Assembly (NCBI RefSeq): GCF_003253745.1
Contig: NZ_MZXV01000013.1
Location: forward strand, 868,001-932,000
Source of the DNA: Mesorhizobium kowhaii
GTDB lineage: Bacteria > Pseudomonadota > Alphaproteobacteria > Rhizobiales > Rhizobiaceae
DNA length: 64,000 nucleotides
Reading direction: 5' to 3'
The position numbers were made by a program, and so were the translations under genes. This document shows positions 34,775 to 43,265 of this stretch, in pieces (the stretch's first letter is position 1; each line of letters begins with the position of its first letter). The notes below the pieces were generated by a model that saw only the letters and a list, made by a program, of their open reading frames with translations, was not told the origin of the DNA and ran no database searches.

Positions 34775-36277
34775 ATGACCGTTGCGATCGAGATGGGACA
34801 CACGACCGCAGGCGCCCCGGCGACGCTCGATCTCGAGGAGCTGCTGGCCACCCGCCTCTTGGTGCAGGGCAATTCGGGCTCCGGCAAGTCGCACCTGCTG
34901 CGGCGTCTGCTGGAGCAGAGTTCGCCTTGGGTGCAGCAGACCATCATCGACCCCGAAGGCGACTTCGTCTCGCTGGGCGACCGTTTCGGCCATCTGGTGA
35001 TCGATGCCGAGGAGCATACCGAGCGCGGCCTGCAGAGCGCGGGCGAGCGGGCGCGCATCCATCGCGTCTCCACCGTGCTCAATCTCGAGGGGCTCGACGC
35101 CGAGAACCAGATGCGGCGCGCCGCTGCCTTCCTAGGCGGGCTGTTCGAGGTCGCCCGCGACCACTGGTACCCGATGCTGGTGGTGGTGGACGAGGCGCAG
35201 CTGTTCGCGCCGGCGGTGGCCGGCGAGGTTTCCGACGAGGCGCGCAAACTCTCGCTCGGCGCCATGACCAATTTGATGTGCCGTGGCCGCAAACGCGGGC
35301 TTGCCGGCATCATCGCCACCCAGCGGCTGGCCAAGCTCGCCAAGAACGTCGCCGCCGAGGCGTCCAATTTCCTCATGGGCCGCACCTTCCTCGATATCGA
35401 CATGGCGCGCGCCGCCGACCTTTTGGGCATGGAGCGGCGCCAGGCCGAAGCGTTTCGCGACCTGGAGCGCGGCCAGTTCATGGCGCTCGGCCCGGCGCTG
35501 TCGCGCCGGCCGCTCGGCCTGCGCATCGGCCCGACCGACACCAGTCCGCGCAACGGCACGCCGCGGTTGATGCCGCTGCCGGAATCAGCGCTGGAGGACG
35601 CACGCGCCATCATCCTGGCAGCGCCGCCCCCCGAGACCGTGCGGCCGCAGCGCCGGTCGTCGCCGGACCTGCTCGATCAGTTGATGGCGGCGAAGTCGGC
35701 AGCGCTGGAAATCCGCCCCGAGCCGGTGGAGCCGCAAATCAGCGCCGAGGATCTGGCCGAGCGCCGTGAGCGCGTCGACCGTGTGCTGCGCGCCATCCTG
35801 GCGCAGCCCGATGCGGGCTTCCGTGTGATCGGCGTGCTCTATCAGGAGTTCGTGGTGCGCTGCCGCATCGAGGGCCTTGCCTCTGTCGTGCCGGACCTGC
35901 CGGAGTTCCGCCGCATGCTGACGCGCGCCCGCGCTGGCCTCGGCTCGGATATGGCTGCAGGGGATGATGCCTGGCAGGACGTCTCGGTGCGCGCCTCGCT
36001 GCTGCCCGAGGATATGCAGGGCGTGTTCATGATGATCGCCAGGGCGGCGAAGGAGGGCTGGCCGTGCCCGAGCGACGCCGCGATCGCCCGCGCCTATGGC
36101 TCGCACTCGCTGCGCCGCGCCCGGCGCCTGCTGACCTATATCGAGGAGCAAGGCCTCATCGTCTGCCAACTCGACGGGGTAGGCCGGCGCACCGTGACGC
36201 TGGTCGAACTGGCCTGGGTCACGGCACCGGGCGACCCCAATGCCGAGGAGGCCGAGCAGGGGCGTTTGGCGGTGTGA
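34775..36277 (+). CDS. HerA/DUF87-like P-loop ATPase with C-terminal winged-helix region
   Basis: A 500-residue AAA/FtsK-HerA-superfamily protein. Walker A is LLVQGNSGSGKSHLLRRLLE, Walker B is MLVVVDEAQLFAPA, and an arginine-rich sensor region follows (CRGRKRGLAGIIATQRLAKL). After the ATPase core (about 1-260) there is a linker and a helical C-terminal half ending in a DNA-binding-like segment (SDAAIARAYGSHSLRRARRL). HerA proteins usually pump DNA with a NurA-type nuclease, but no such gene is adjacent, so a defence role is not supported by context. A decayed copy of its 3' end lies at 36732-36806. Confidence 0.85.
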   Translation: MTVAIEMGHTTAGAPATLDLEELLATRLLVQGNSGSGKSHLLRRLLEQSSPWVQQTIIDPEGDFVSLGDRFGHLVIDAEEHTERGLQSAGERARIHRVSTVLNLEGLDAENQMRRAAAFLGGLFEVARDHWYPMLVVVDEAQLFAPAVAGEVSDEARKLSLGAMTNLMCRGRKRGLAGIIATQRLAKLAKNVAAEASNFLMGRTFLDIDMARAADLLGMERRQAEAFRDLERGQFMALGPALSRRPLGLRIGPTDTSPRNGTPRLMPLPESALEDARAIILAAPPPETVRPQRRSSPDLLDQLMAAKSAALEIRPEPVEPQISAEDLAERRERVDRVLRAILAQPDAGFRVIGVLYQEFVVRCRIEGLASVVPDLPEFRRMLTRARAGLGSDMAAGDDAWQDVSVRASLLPEDMQGVFMMIARAAKEGWPCPSDAAIARAYGSHSLRRARRLLTYIEEQGLIVCQLDGVGRRTVTLVELAWVTAPGDPNAEEAEQGRLAV

Positions 36278-36327
36278 GGCGGCGGCGTCAGGTTTCCGAC
36301 CTGTCACCCACCATAGCCTCCGTCCGA

Positions 36328-36672
36328 ATGGCCGAAAAACTACTTTGGCTTTCGGCCGAGGCCCATGGATTTGGCCAGTTTCGAGCGGGTTGCGACGTCC
36401 GCAGCGCCGTGGACATTCCACGCCACGCGCTCGGCGCCAGCAACGACATCGAGCGGGCCGCGACGCCGACACCGGATCAGATCCCGTTTAATTCCGCACG
36501 TGCGGAGCTGGCATCCGCCCTTGCCAGGCTCGGATGGCGCAATGCGAGCCTTATCCTGCGCGCCATCGACGATGATGTGCTGAGCGCCACGGGACCGGCC
36601 GGGTTTCGCAAAACCTGCCGGGAGGCAGTTGGCGCGAGGGCGATGCTGCGGTCTCTGGTTGGGTTTTGGTGA
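36328..36672 (+). CDS. Orphan hypothetical protein
   Basis: A possible 114-residue protein (MAEKLLWLSAEAHGFGQFRA at the start, ARAELASALARLGWRNASLI in the middle). Amino-acid usage looks protein-like and the frame is open to the stop, but there is no convincing ribosome site and no recognised family. It lies between the HerA-like gene and the decayed copy of that gene's 3' end, so it could also be a relic. Confidence 0.35.
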   Translation: MAEKLLWLSAEAHGFGQFRAGCDVRSAVDIPRHALGASNDIERAATPTPDQIPFNSARAELASALARLGWRNASLILRAIDDDVLSATGPAGFRKTCREAVGARAMLRSLVGFW

Positions 36673-36731
36673 GGGGTGGGGTGGGGGCGTGGCGGCGGTC
36701 AAGCACTTTGTGATCGCCCCGCGCGGCGCGT

Positions 36732-36806
36732 TGCCCGGGCGCCGCCGCGATCGCGCGTGCCTATGGCCCGCTGCGCCGCGCCCTGCGTTTGCTGATCTAT
36801 ATCGGT
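36732..36806 (+). pseudogene. Decayed duplicate of the 3' part of the HerA-like gene
   Basis: The forward strand reads AAIARAYGPLRRALRLLIYI, matching AAIARAYGSHSLRRARRLLT of the intact gene at 36077-36140. At DNA level GCCGCGATCGC, GCCTATGGC, CTGCGCCGCGCCC and CTGA-CTATATCG are shared, with a 6-bp deletion and scattered substitutions. It marks the left boundary of the kinase/helicase island. 36807-37052 is AT-rich leader DNA. Confidence 0.75.
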
Positions 36807-36911
36807 GGCATGGGGATTAATACTGTATTTTTACAAATAATTACGCTTTGTATATAAAATATAATGCCTTTTTATCAAAATTATGCTTTACATTATTTTT
36901 GTCGGCGTCAG

Positions 36912-36943
36912 CACTATGAGTGCTTGGTTGTATAATCATAGTG
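36912..36943. promoter_or_regulatory. Inverted repeat in the AT-rich leader of the kinase operon
   Basis: CACTATGA (36912-36919) and TCATAGTG (36936-36943), perfect 8-bp arms 16 bp apart, within an AT-rich stretch (36830-37020) that also has promoter-like TATAAAATATAAT (36853-36865). Likely the control region of the three-gene operon starting at 37053. Confidence 0.45.
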
Positions 36944-37052
36944 GCTCAAACTTGCGTGAAAGTTCTGGACCACGGCCACTAAAGGACATAAATCATCCGT
37001 CACTTGGGCATCATTGAACATAAACATCTAGGGTGCTTTGGGGGGAGAGACG

Positions 37053-38420
37053 GTGGATTCAGGTAAGGCGAAAGAGTGGGAAGGTCGGTTTCGCGGCAAG
37101 GTAATTGAGGGATGGACGATCGAATCGCTGATCGACCATGGCAAGTCTGCCGCGGTATTCCGTGCGACCGGCAAGGATGGTCCAGTCGCCTTAAAAATCT
37201 TTGATGATGAGATCATTCAGCGCTACGGCGATGAAGCGCAGCTCAGCCGCATCAAACGTGAACTCACGCTGGTTGGTCAATACCATCCGAACATGGTCCG
37301 CCTTCTTGGTGGCGGAGTGGATGAGGAGAGCAAAAATCACTTCATCGTAATGGAGTTTCTCGACGGGCCTAGTCTCAGCAAGTGTCTGGCCGACGTACCC
37401 GAAGCCAACATTCCCACCCTTATCGAGCAGCTTGTGTCGGCATGTGAGTTCTTGGAATCACTGAAGCTCGCGCACCGAGATATAAAGCCTGCCAACATCG
37501 TCCTGCTTGACGACTTCAACCGGCTTGTACTCCTCGATTTCGGCGTATTAAAGCCGATCGGCGAAGCCGGATTGACCGACGTCGATGGCCAGCGATTGTT
37601 CATCGGGACGCTACAATACAGCTCTCCCGAATTTTTGCTCCGCGACGAGGCCAATGACGCTGATGGTTGGCGCGCCCTTTCGCTCTATCAGGTTGGTGCA
37701 GTTTTGCACGATCTGATCATGCGGCGGCCTATCTTTGAAGAGTTCGTCAATCCCTATGCCGCCTTGGTAAACGCTGTCCAGCATGAGGTGCCTAACATAA
37801 CGAGCGAGACGGCGCCTTCCTATCTCGCTGACGCGTGCCGGATGGCACTGGTTAAGGATCCGGTCAAACGCCTCGGCCTTGTCCGTTGGGACGCATTTCG
37901 ACCACCGCCGGCGGCGTCTGCCGTAGAGAGCGCACGCAAGCGGGTCGGCCAGCGAATACTGCTCGCGCAGGCCGAGGCCGTGCCGGCGCCGGTGCCGAAT
38001 GCAACAGCTGCACGAGAGTTGCTCGATACTATCGTTGAGGGGTTGAAAATCGAGTTCCGTCGCATCCGACAGGCGAATTCCTCAGTAATGCCGCCGCTCG
38101 AAGTGACACGGGCCGGACGTCGCTCGCCGGAGCTAATTGTTCAGATGGAACCCTCTGAGAACCTAAAACTCGCTAAGGGTCTCCGCATGGAAGTTGCTGT
38201 ACAGATCATTGATGTCGATGCTCAAGCTATCGTTGTCCACATGGCGGCAGCCGCTTGCACCGTTTCGACAGAGGGCATTCCCCGTACTGAGGTGTTCAAG
38301 GGTCCCTATAGTTCAAGAGCAATTGGCGATCGGATCGAAGCTGCGATGTTTCTCAGCCTGGATCAAGCGCAGCAGGGGTTGGAAGGTCCTTTCAATCTTC
38401 AAGAATTGGGAGAGGCATGA
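37053..38420 (+). CDS. Serine/threonine protein kinase of a kinase-helicase island
   Basis: A 455-residue Hanks-type kinase. The GTG at 37053 follows GGGGGGAGAGACG; a TTG 15 bp upstream is a less likely start. Visible elements: a degenerate glycine loop (LIDHGKSAAVFRA, only one Gly), VALKIF with Lys48, HRDIKPANIVL (His141-Asn148), DFG at 162-164, and SPEF as the activation-segment end. The kinase domain ends at about residue 290. Residues 300-455 form an additional domain with no recognised family and no membrane helix, so it is cytosolic. It overlaps the helicase gene by 4 bp. Less GC-rich than neighbours. A signalling or sensor role in a defence-like system is inferred. Confidence 0.9.
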   Translation: MDSGKAKEWEGRFRGKVIEGWTIESLIDHGKSAAVFRATGKDGPVALKIFDDEIIQRYGDEAQLSRIKRELTLVGQYHPNMVRLLGGGVDEESKNHFIVMEFLDGPSLSKCLADVPEANIPTLIEQLVSACEFLESLKLAHRDIKPANIVLLDDFNRLVLLDFGVLKPIGEAGLTDVDGQRLFIGTLQYSSPEFLLRDEANDADGWRALSLYQVGAVLHDLIMRRPIFEEFVNPYAALVNAVQHEVPNITSETAPSYLADACRMALVKDPVKRLGLVRWDAFRPPPAASAVESARKRVGQRILLAQAEAVPAPVPNATAARELLDTIVEGLKIEFRRIRQANSSVMPPLEVTRAGRRSPELIVQMEPSENLKLAKGLRMEVAVQIIDVDAQAIVVHMAAAACTVSTEGIPRTEVFKGPYSSRAIGDRIEAAMFLSLDQAQQGLEGPFNLQELGEA

Positions 38421-39571
38421 TGGAAGCCTCGTGGTGGAAGGACCTCAGTCAACTAGATGAGGAACAGAAGAAGGTAATATCGCTCGACGATGATGCCGAT
38501 CATCTTGTGATCGGCCCGCCGGGCTGTGGAAAAACCAATCTGCTTCTTTTGCGTGCGAGCTATCTTTACAAGAAGGGTACCACCAATATTAAGGTGCTTG
38601 CTTTCGGCCGAGTTCTTAAAGAGTTCATCGTCTCCGGAACCGAGCACTATCCGTTCGCACCTGACAAAGTGCAGACCTTTATGAGGTGGGCATACGAAAT
38701 TTTGGCTGCCAACGGCATCGAGTTGGAGGAGGATGAGGATTTCGATAAGGTACGAGATCAGATATTCAAAAAACTTGGCGAGATCGCGGCCAAAGGCATG
38801 GCCGAGAACGTTTACGACGTAATTCTACTTGATGAAGCACAGGATTATTCGGCCGACGAAGCCGTTCTGATAAGATCTTTCGGCGAAAGGGTGTTTGCTG
38901 TCGGCGACAATAATCAACGCATCACCGAAAAATCCGGCGCTCTAGAGAAGTTCGAGGAGCTTGGTGCCCTGAAGGCGGTACTGCGCCATCACTATCGCAA
39001 CGGTTTTAAGATCTGCCGGGTCGCGGATGGGATCAAAAATCTGATCGACCATCACGACAGCATGGAAGCGACCTCCAACTATGACGAGGCCACCTATCCC
39101 TCGACGGTCGATTCAGTTGGACAACTTGGGATCGACGATCAAGTTGCAGAGGCGGTGAAGCGCATCAAGACACAACTGCAGGCTTATCCAGGCGAGATGA
39201 TCGGCGTGCTTTGCCCACGCGCTGAGGACCTAAGAATGGTCGCCAAGTTGCTGGATGCGAGTGAGATTGCAGGAGAGATGCAAGTTCAGCGCGCCGGCGC
39301 ATATACTTCCATTGACGCTGAACGGCCAGTGGTGGTCACGACCGTGCAGGGGGCAAAAGGCCTCGAGTTTCGGGCCGTGCATCTGATGGCCGCTGATAAG
39401 CTCAAGAACTTCCGAACGCAGAAAAACCTTACATACACGGCTGTGACGAGGGCGAAGACGACCCTGGTTGTGTATCATGACGCCGGTTTGGCCGGGTATT
39501 TTGAGAAGGGGCTGAGAGCCTGTGAGATCACGAAGCCAGTCGAGCCAAACTTGAAGGATCTTTTCCTATGA
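38417..39571 (+). CDS. Compact UvrD/Rep-like superfamily 1 helicase
   Basis: A 384-residue SF1 helicase, about half the size of UvrD. Motif I GPPGCGKT (33-40), motif II LLDEAQDY (Asp139-Glu140), motif III VFAVGDNNQRI (about 159-169), motif IV HHYRN (Arg194), motif V VVTTVQGAKGLEFRAVHL and motif VI YTAVTRAKTTLVVY are all intact. The large 1B/2B insertions of UvrD are lacking, so it resembles the minimal ATPases found as partners in conflict systems. ATG 38417 (or the next codon, 38420) overlaps the kinase stop; its stop overlaps the third gene by 4 bp. Confidence 0.9.
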   Translation: MMEASWWKDLSQLDEEQKKVISLDDDADHLVIGPPGCGKTNLLLLRASYLYKKGTTNIKVLAFGRVLKEFIVSGTEHYPFAPDKVQTFMRWAYEILAANGIELEEDEDFDKVRDQIFKKLGEIAAKGMAENVYDVILLDEAQDYSADEAVLIRSFGERVFAVGDNNQRITEKSGALEKFEELGALKAVLRHHYRNGFKICRVADGIKNLIDHHDSMEATSNYDEATYPSTVDSVGQLGIDDQVAEAVKRIKTQLQAYPGEMIGVLCPRAEDLRMVAKLLDASEIAGEMQVQRAGAYTSIDAERPVVVTTVQGAKGLEFRAVHLMAADKLKNFRTQKNLTYTAVTRAKTTLVVYHDAGLAGYFEKGLRACEITKPVEPNLKDLFL

Positions 39572-40914
39572 CCGTGATGAAAACGCGCCGTCTGAGTCGG
39601 GAGGAGTTCGTCAACTGGATCGCGGAAGCTGCGGACGGCCTTCCGACCCTGCCGCGCGACATAGCGCTTCGCGGATCGAGACCTAATGATGTGACGTTGG
39701 TTTGGCCTGAACATCAATCTGATGCGAGACCGGTCATCTGCGTTGCCGAGAGCCAGCTTCAGGATTTGTTCGCGTTTGTGTCTACCTATAGCACCAACTT
39801 GCGGCCCTACACCGCGTACTTCCGGGTTATCCCGCTCGAACTGATCGATATTCTCGACAACGGGGCGCGTGAGCATAGAAATGAAACCCGACTCGCGCGG
39901 ATGATTGCGGGTGCCAGTATCGCTGAGGCTTGGCTGGCCGCAGCGCGACAGTCGGGGCGGCCCAGCAACGTGGTCCCGTTACTGCAGTCATCATTGTCGT
40001 CAGCGCTCGGGCAGGTTGTTCTCGCAGGCTATAACGACTTAGCGTTCGACTGGGTTCAGCGAGAATGGATAGAAACGCGGGCGGGCCTGGGCGACAATAT
40101 GAGCGATCAGAATTGCGAAGGCATCAGCCTCGCCTGGCGACTTGTACTTGCAGCGATGACAACTCTGTCGCAAGCCTTTCTTGACCGATCTGGCAAGTTA
40201 ATCGCAACCTTTATCGCGGATGCGGTCGAAGCAAAATCTGTCCGCCCGAGTATGTTGCGTTCGCTTTCTGTGATCGCTGGCCCTGAACTCGATCTCGTTA
40301 AGTTGCTCGCTGCACCTAGGGAAGAGCGGATCAGCCGCTTCAACGCTACGATAGCCGACTTCAAGAGCAGCGGCGCACGCGGATTGCAGGCTGAGTTTCT
40401 GGCGGGGCTGATGCTGGCAATTGCCGGCAATGGGTCTTTCGACATGATCCGCTCCGCCCGAGAGTTCGACGGGTGGTTAGATGGCGCGGCGACTTGGTTC
40501 GGAATCTGCGCTGCACTTTTCGATGAGAGCAATGTCCTCGCATATGCCAACTCGGCAGGTCGGCGCGTCGTGCGCGATCTGCTCCGACGGGATGACCCCT
40601 TTGGCCTACCCAGCAGAGACATTGCTTCGACTGAATTCCGATTCCTTGAGACCAACAAGTCAGACGTGTTTCAACTGGGCGCCTACGGACCAGGGTCGGT
40701 TGAGGTGGAAATTCTCCCGAACGTGGCAACCCGAATCCTGTCGCGCGATAGCGGTCAGTCTGGCCGGAGCGCGGAGGAACGTGAGATGTTGCTACGGACG
40801 ATGGACGAGATGTCTCATCTGGCCGAACGCGCTCGCCGAATTCTGCAAGGTCCCGAACGCGCCGAGCGCCAAGGCGATCCCTACAAGCCCAAGCGGCCGA
40901 ACCGGTACCGGTAG
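39568..40914 (+). CDS. Unrecognised 448-residue protein, third gene of the kinase-helicase operon
   Basis: No family recognised. It starts with a short basic segment (MTVMKTRRLSREEFVNWIAE), then about 100 residues of mixed strands (VICVAESQLQDLFAFVSTYS), a long helical region (residues 105-340; for example LARMIAGASIAEAWLAAARQ and GISLAWRLVLAAMTTLSQAF) and a basic Pro-rich tail (GDPYKPKRPNRYR). There is no signal peptide or clear membrane helix and no visible nuclease or nucleotide-binding motif. Translational coupling (4-bp overlap) to the helicase means it very probably works with it and the kinase. It could be an effector or a scaffold. Confidence 0.85.
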   Translation: MTVMKTRRLSREEFVNWIAEAADGLPTLPRDIALRGSRPNDVTLVWPEHQSDARPVICVAESQLQDLFAFVSTYSTNLRPYTAYFRVIPLELIDILDNGAREHRNETRLARMIAGASIAEAWLAAARQSGRPSNVVPLLQSSLSSALGQVVLAGYNDLAFDWVQREWIETRAGLGDNMSDQNCEGISLAWRLVLAAMTTLSQAFLDRSGKLIATFIADAVEAKSVRPSMLRSLSVIAGPELDLVKLLAAPREERISRFNATIADFKSSGARGLQAEFLAGLMLAIAGNGSFDMIRSAREFDGWLDGAATWFGICAALFDESNVLAYANSAGRRVVRDLLRRDDPFGLPSRDIASTEFRFLETNKSDVFQLGAYGPGSVEVEILPNVATRILSRDSGQSGRSAEEREMLLRTMDEMSHLAERARRILQGPERAERQGDPYKPKRPNRYR

Positions 40915-40973
40915 TGGCAATCCTTGCTCGGTCTAGCTGGCGGGCGAGTCGGTAGGCAAACGACAAACGCCAT

Positions 40974-40991
40974 GACTACGGCATCGTAGTC
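40974..40991 (+). terminator. Possible terminator hairpin after the kinase-helicase operon
   Basis: GACTACG-GCAT-CGTAGTC, a perfect 7-bp stem with a tetraloop, lies 60 bp after the third gene and before the convergent permease gene. No T-tract follows directly. Confidence 0.4.
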
Positions 40992-41038
40992 GACGGGCAC
41001 CCGCATTTTGGGCGAAAAGTAACATCGCCCAGCTCCTC

Positions 41039-42019
41039 CTACCGCTCCTCCACAATCCGCAAATACGCTGCCGTCACGAACAGCACGATCAGCCCAAACA
41101 AAATCCGCCTTGCGCCCTCCGGCATTTGCAGGATGGTCAGCAGCGTCGTCAGCACCGTCAAAATAAGGGCGCCGATGATGGTGCCGGTGTAGCCGCCGCG
41201 GCCGCCGAAGATCGAGGTGCCGCCGATCACGGCGGCGGCCACCGAAGGCAGCACCAGCGGTTCGGCGAGCGAGAGGGACGGGGCCTTGATCAGGCCGATA
41301 TAGAGCAGGCCGGTGATGCCGGCGAGCACGCTGGAGATGACGTAGAGCGCCGTGATGACCTGCCAGTATTGCACGCCGGACAGGCGGGTTGCGCGCTCAT
41401 TGTCGCCGACGGCGTAGAGCAGGCGGCCGAAGCCGGTGCGGCTCAGCGTGAAGACGATGAGCGCCGCCAGCGGCACGAACAGCAGCAGGGCGTTGGGCAC
41501 GCCGTATGTCAGGCCGGTGCCGAGCCAGGCAAGGACGTCGGGGATCTTGGCGCCCGACGCAATCACCGTGCGCTGGTAGACCTGCAGGCAGCCGGTGCCG
41601 ATCAGGCTGGTGCCCAGCGTCATGATCAGCGGGTGGACGCGGAAGACGCCGACGCCGATGCCGTTGACCAGGCCGATCAGCACCGCCGGCATCATCGCCA
41701 GCAGGAAGGCCACCGCCGGGTCCTGGTTGACGACTTGCGTCGCCATGATGAAGGCGCTCATCGTCGCCACCGTGCCGACCGACAGGTCGATGCCGCCTGT
41801 CAGCATGGTCATGGTCTGGCAGCCGGCGAGGATCGCCAAGGGAATGGCGAACTTTATCGTGTTGGCGATCCAGCGCTCGTTGACGATGCCGGGGCGCAGG
41901 ATCTGCAGGATCACCACCAGGATGACGAGCAGGATGATCAGCGGGATCAGCGGCCGGTCGGCCATGAAGCGCTTCAGGCGGCGGCCGAAGGGGACGGGTT
42001 GGATCGCGGTTGTGCTCAT
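41039..42019 (-). CDS. Sugar/polyol ABC transporter permease (RbsC family), second permease of RpiR operon
   Basis: A 326-residue permease with about nine to ten helices and family motifs MTMLTGGIDLSVGTVATMSA and [20 protein letters not shown]. It is the last gene of the minus-strand RpiR-linked operon and pairs with another permease encoded upstream, so the importer has a heterodimeric channel. A 271-bp gap to the next gene holds only two inverted palindromes. Confidence 0.93.
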   Translation of the reverse strand: MSTTAIQPVPFGRRLKRFMADRPLIPLIILLVILVVILQILRPGIVNERWIANTIKFAIPLAILAGCQTMTMLTGGIDLSVGTVATMSAFIMATQVVNQDPAVAFLLAMMPAVLIGLVNGIGVGVFRVHPLIMTLGTSLIGTGCLQVYQRTVIASGAKIPDVLAWLGTGLTYGVPNALLLFVPLAALIVFTLSRTGFGRLLYAVGDNERATRLSGVQYWQVITALYVISSVLAGITGLLYIGLIKAPSLSLAEPLVLPSVAAAVIGGTSIFGGRGGYTGTIIGALILTVLTTLLTILQMPEGARRILFGLIVLFVTAAYLRIVEER

Positions 42020-42084
42020 GAGGGGGCTCGCGATTGGGGTGGTGTGGTGGTGGTCGGGTTGACTGTGAAGGATGGTGCTCCACG

Positions 42085-42135
42085 GCGCCCCCCTCTGTCC
42101 TGCCGGACATCTCCCCCACGGGTGGGGAGATTGGC
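42085..42135 (+). repeat. Extragenic palindrome family A, copy
   Basis: Forms a perfect 34-bp inverted repeat with 42211-42244 (GCGCCCCCCTCTGTCCTGCC followed by GGACATCTCCCCCA). Located between the two permease genes of the RpiR operon. Confidence 0.9.
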
Positions 42136-42196
42136 AGCTTCGGCGCCTCGCTCATTCTTGCAACGTCGACGATTGGCGAAAGGCGTCGCGCCGTCC

Positions 42197-42244
42197 GATC
42201 TCCCCCCAAGTGGGGGAGATGTCCGGCAGGACAGAGGGGGGCGC
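42197..42244 (-). repeat. Extragenic palindrome family A, inverted copy
   Basis: Inverted partner of 42085-42135 with a spacer of about 60 bp. A transcript across this gap would form a very stable stem, which could stabilise or attenuate the operon mRNA between the two permease genes. Confidence 0.9.
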
Positions 42245-42290
42245 GAAGGATCGCCAACTTCATGCCGATACGCCAGCGTCACGCCGCCAC

Positions 42291-43265
42291 TCATGATTGC
42301 CTCCCCCGCATGGTGATGAAGGCGCCGAACATCACCACGGCGACCATGATGGCGCCTTCGATGATGGCGGTGACGTTGGGGTCGATGGCAAGCAGCGTCA
42401 GGTCGGTGCGCACCAGCCGCAACACGAAGACGGCGACGATGGGGCCGAGCAGGCCGCCCTTGCCGCCGCCGAGCGCGACGCCGCCCAGCACCACCGCCGC
42501 GACGCTGGCCAGCAGATAGGGGCCGGGGATGGGGGCGCCGATGCCGGTGCTCATGGTCAGCGCCAGCCCGCCAAAAGCGGCAAACAGGCCCGACAGCGCG
42601 TAGGCGATGATGCGGGTGCGCGCGACGGGCACGCCGCTGCGGAACGCCGCCAGTTCACTCGAGCCGATGGCGTAGATGGAGAGGCCGAGGCGCGAGCGCC
42701 GCAGCGGGATCCAGATGATGCAGACGCAGACGATCAGCAGCAGCAGCGCCTTCGGCAGCCAGGCATCGATGCCGTCGGGCAGGCCCGGTACCGGCACGGT
42801 GCCCGAGATCAGCGCCTTCAGCCATTCGGCGCCGGCCCCGCCCGGCGCGTCGAGCACCAGAAGGGCGGCGCCCTGCAGCACGAACAGAGTGGCCAGCGTG
42901 ACGACGATGTCGGGCACGCGGGTGACGACGATCAGCATTCCGTTGACGGCGCCGAGCACGAGACCTATGGCCAGCACGAAGGGCACCACGAACAGTGCGT
43001 ATTCTTCCGAGGCGCCTGCCATCATCGAGGCGGCGGTGACGCTGGTCAGCGCCATCATGGCGGCGACCGACAGGTCGATGCCGCCGGCGATGACGACGAC
43101 GGTCTGGGCGGCCACCGCAAAGGCATAAGGCAGCACGGCGCGCACAAGCGAGCCGAAATCGCCGCTGCCATAGGCCGGCTGGATCAGCCTGGTGACGATG
43201 AACAGGGCGACGAAGAGGACGAACAGGCCGAAGACCCAGCCCTGGCGGCGCAGGAAATAGCTCAT
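42291..43265 (-). CDS. Sugar/polyol ABC transporter permease (RbsC family), first permease of RpiR operon
   Basis: A 324-residue inner-membrane permease (MSYFLRRQGWVFGLFVLFVA; TVVVIAGGIDLSVAAMMALT; VAAVVLGGVALGGGKGGLLG). The ATG overlaps the ATPase stop by 4 bp. It forms the channel with the permease encoded downstream. Confidence 0.93.
   Translation of the reverse strand: MSYFLRRQGWVFGLFVLFVALFIVTRLIQPAYGSGDFGSLVRAVLPYAFAVAAQTVVVIAGGIDLSVAAMMALTSVTAASMMAGASEEYALFVVPFVLAIGLVLGAVNGMLIVVTRVPDIVVTLATLFVLQGAALLVLDAPGGAGAEWLKALISGTVPVPGLPDGIDAWLPKALLLLIVCVCIIWIPLRRSRLGLSIYAIGSSELAAFRSGVPVARTRIIAYALSGLFAAFGGLALTMSTGIGAPIPGPYLLASVAAVVLGGVALGGGKGGLLGPIVAVFVLRLVRTDLTLLAIDPNVTAIIEGAIMVAVVMFGAFITMRGRQS

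Noticed and set aside
34775..36277. HerA-like ATPase as part of a HerA-nuclease defence system
   Set aside because: No NurA, SIR2, DUF4297 or other nuclease gene is adjacent. The gene's composition matches the chromosome rather than the island, so only its duplicated 3' end is linked to the island story.
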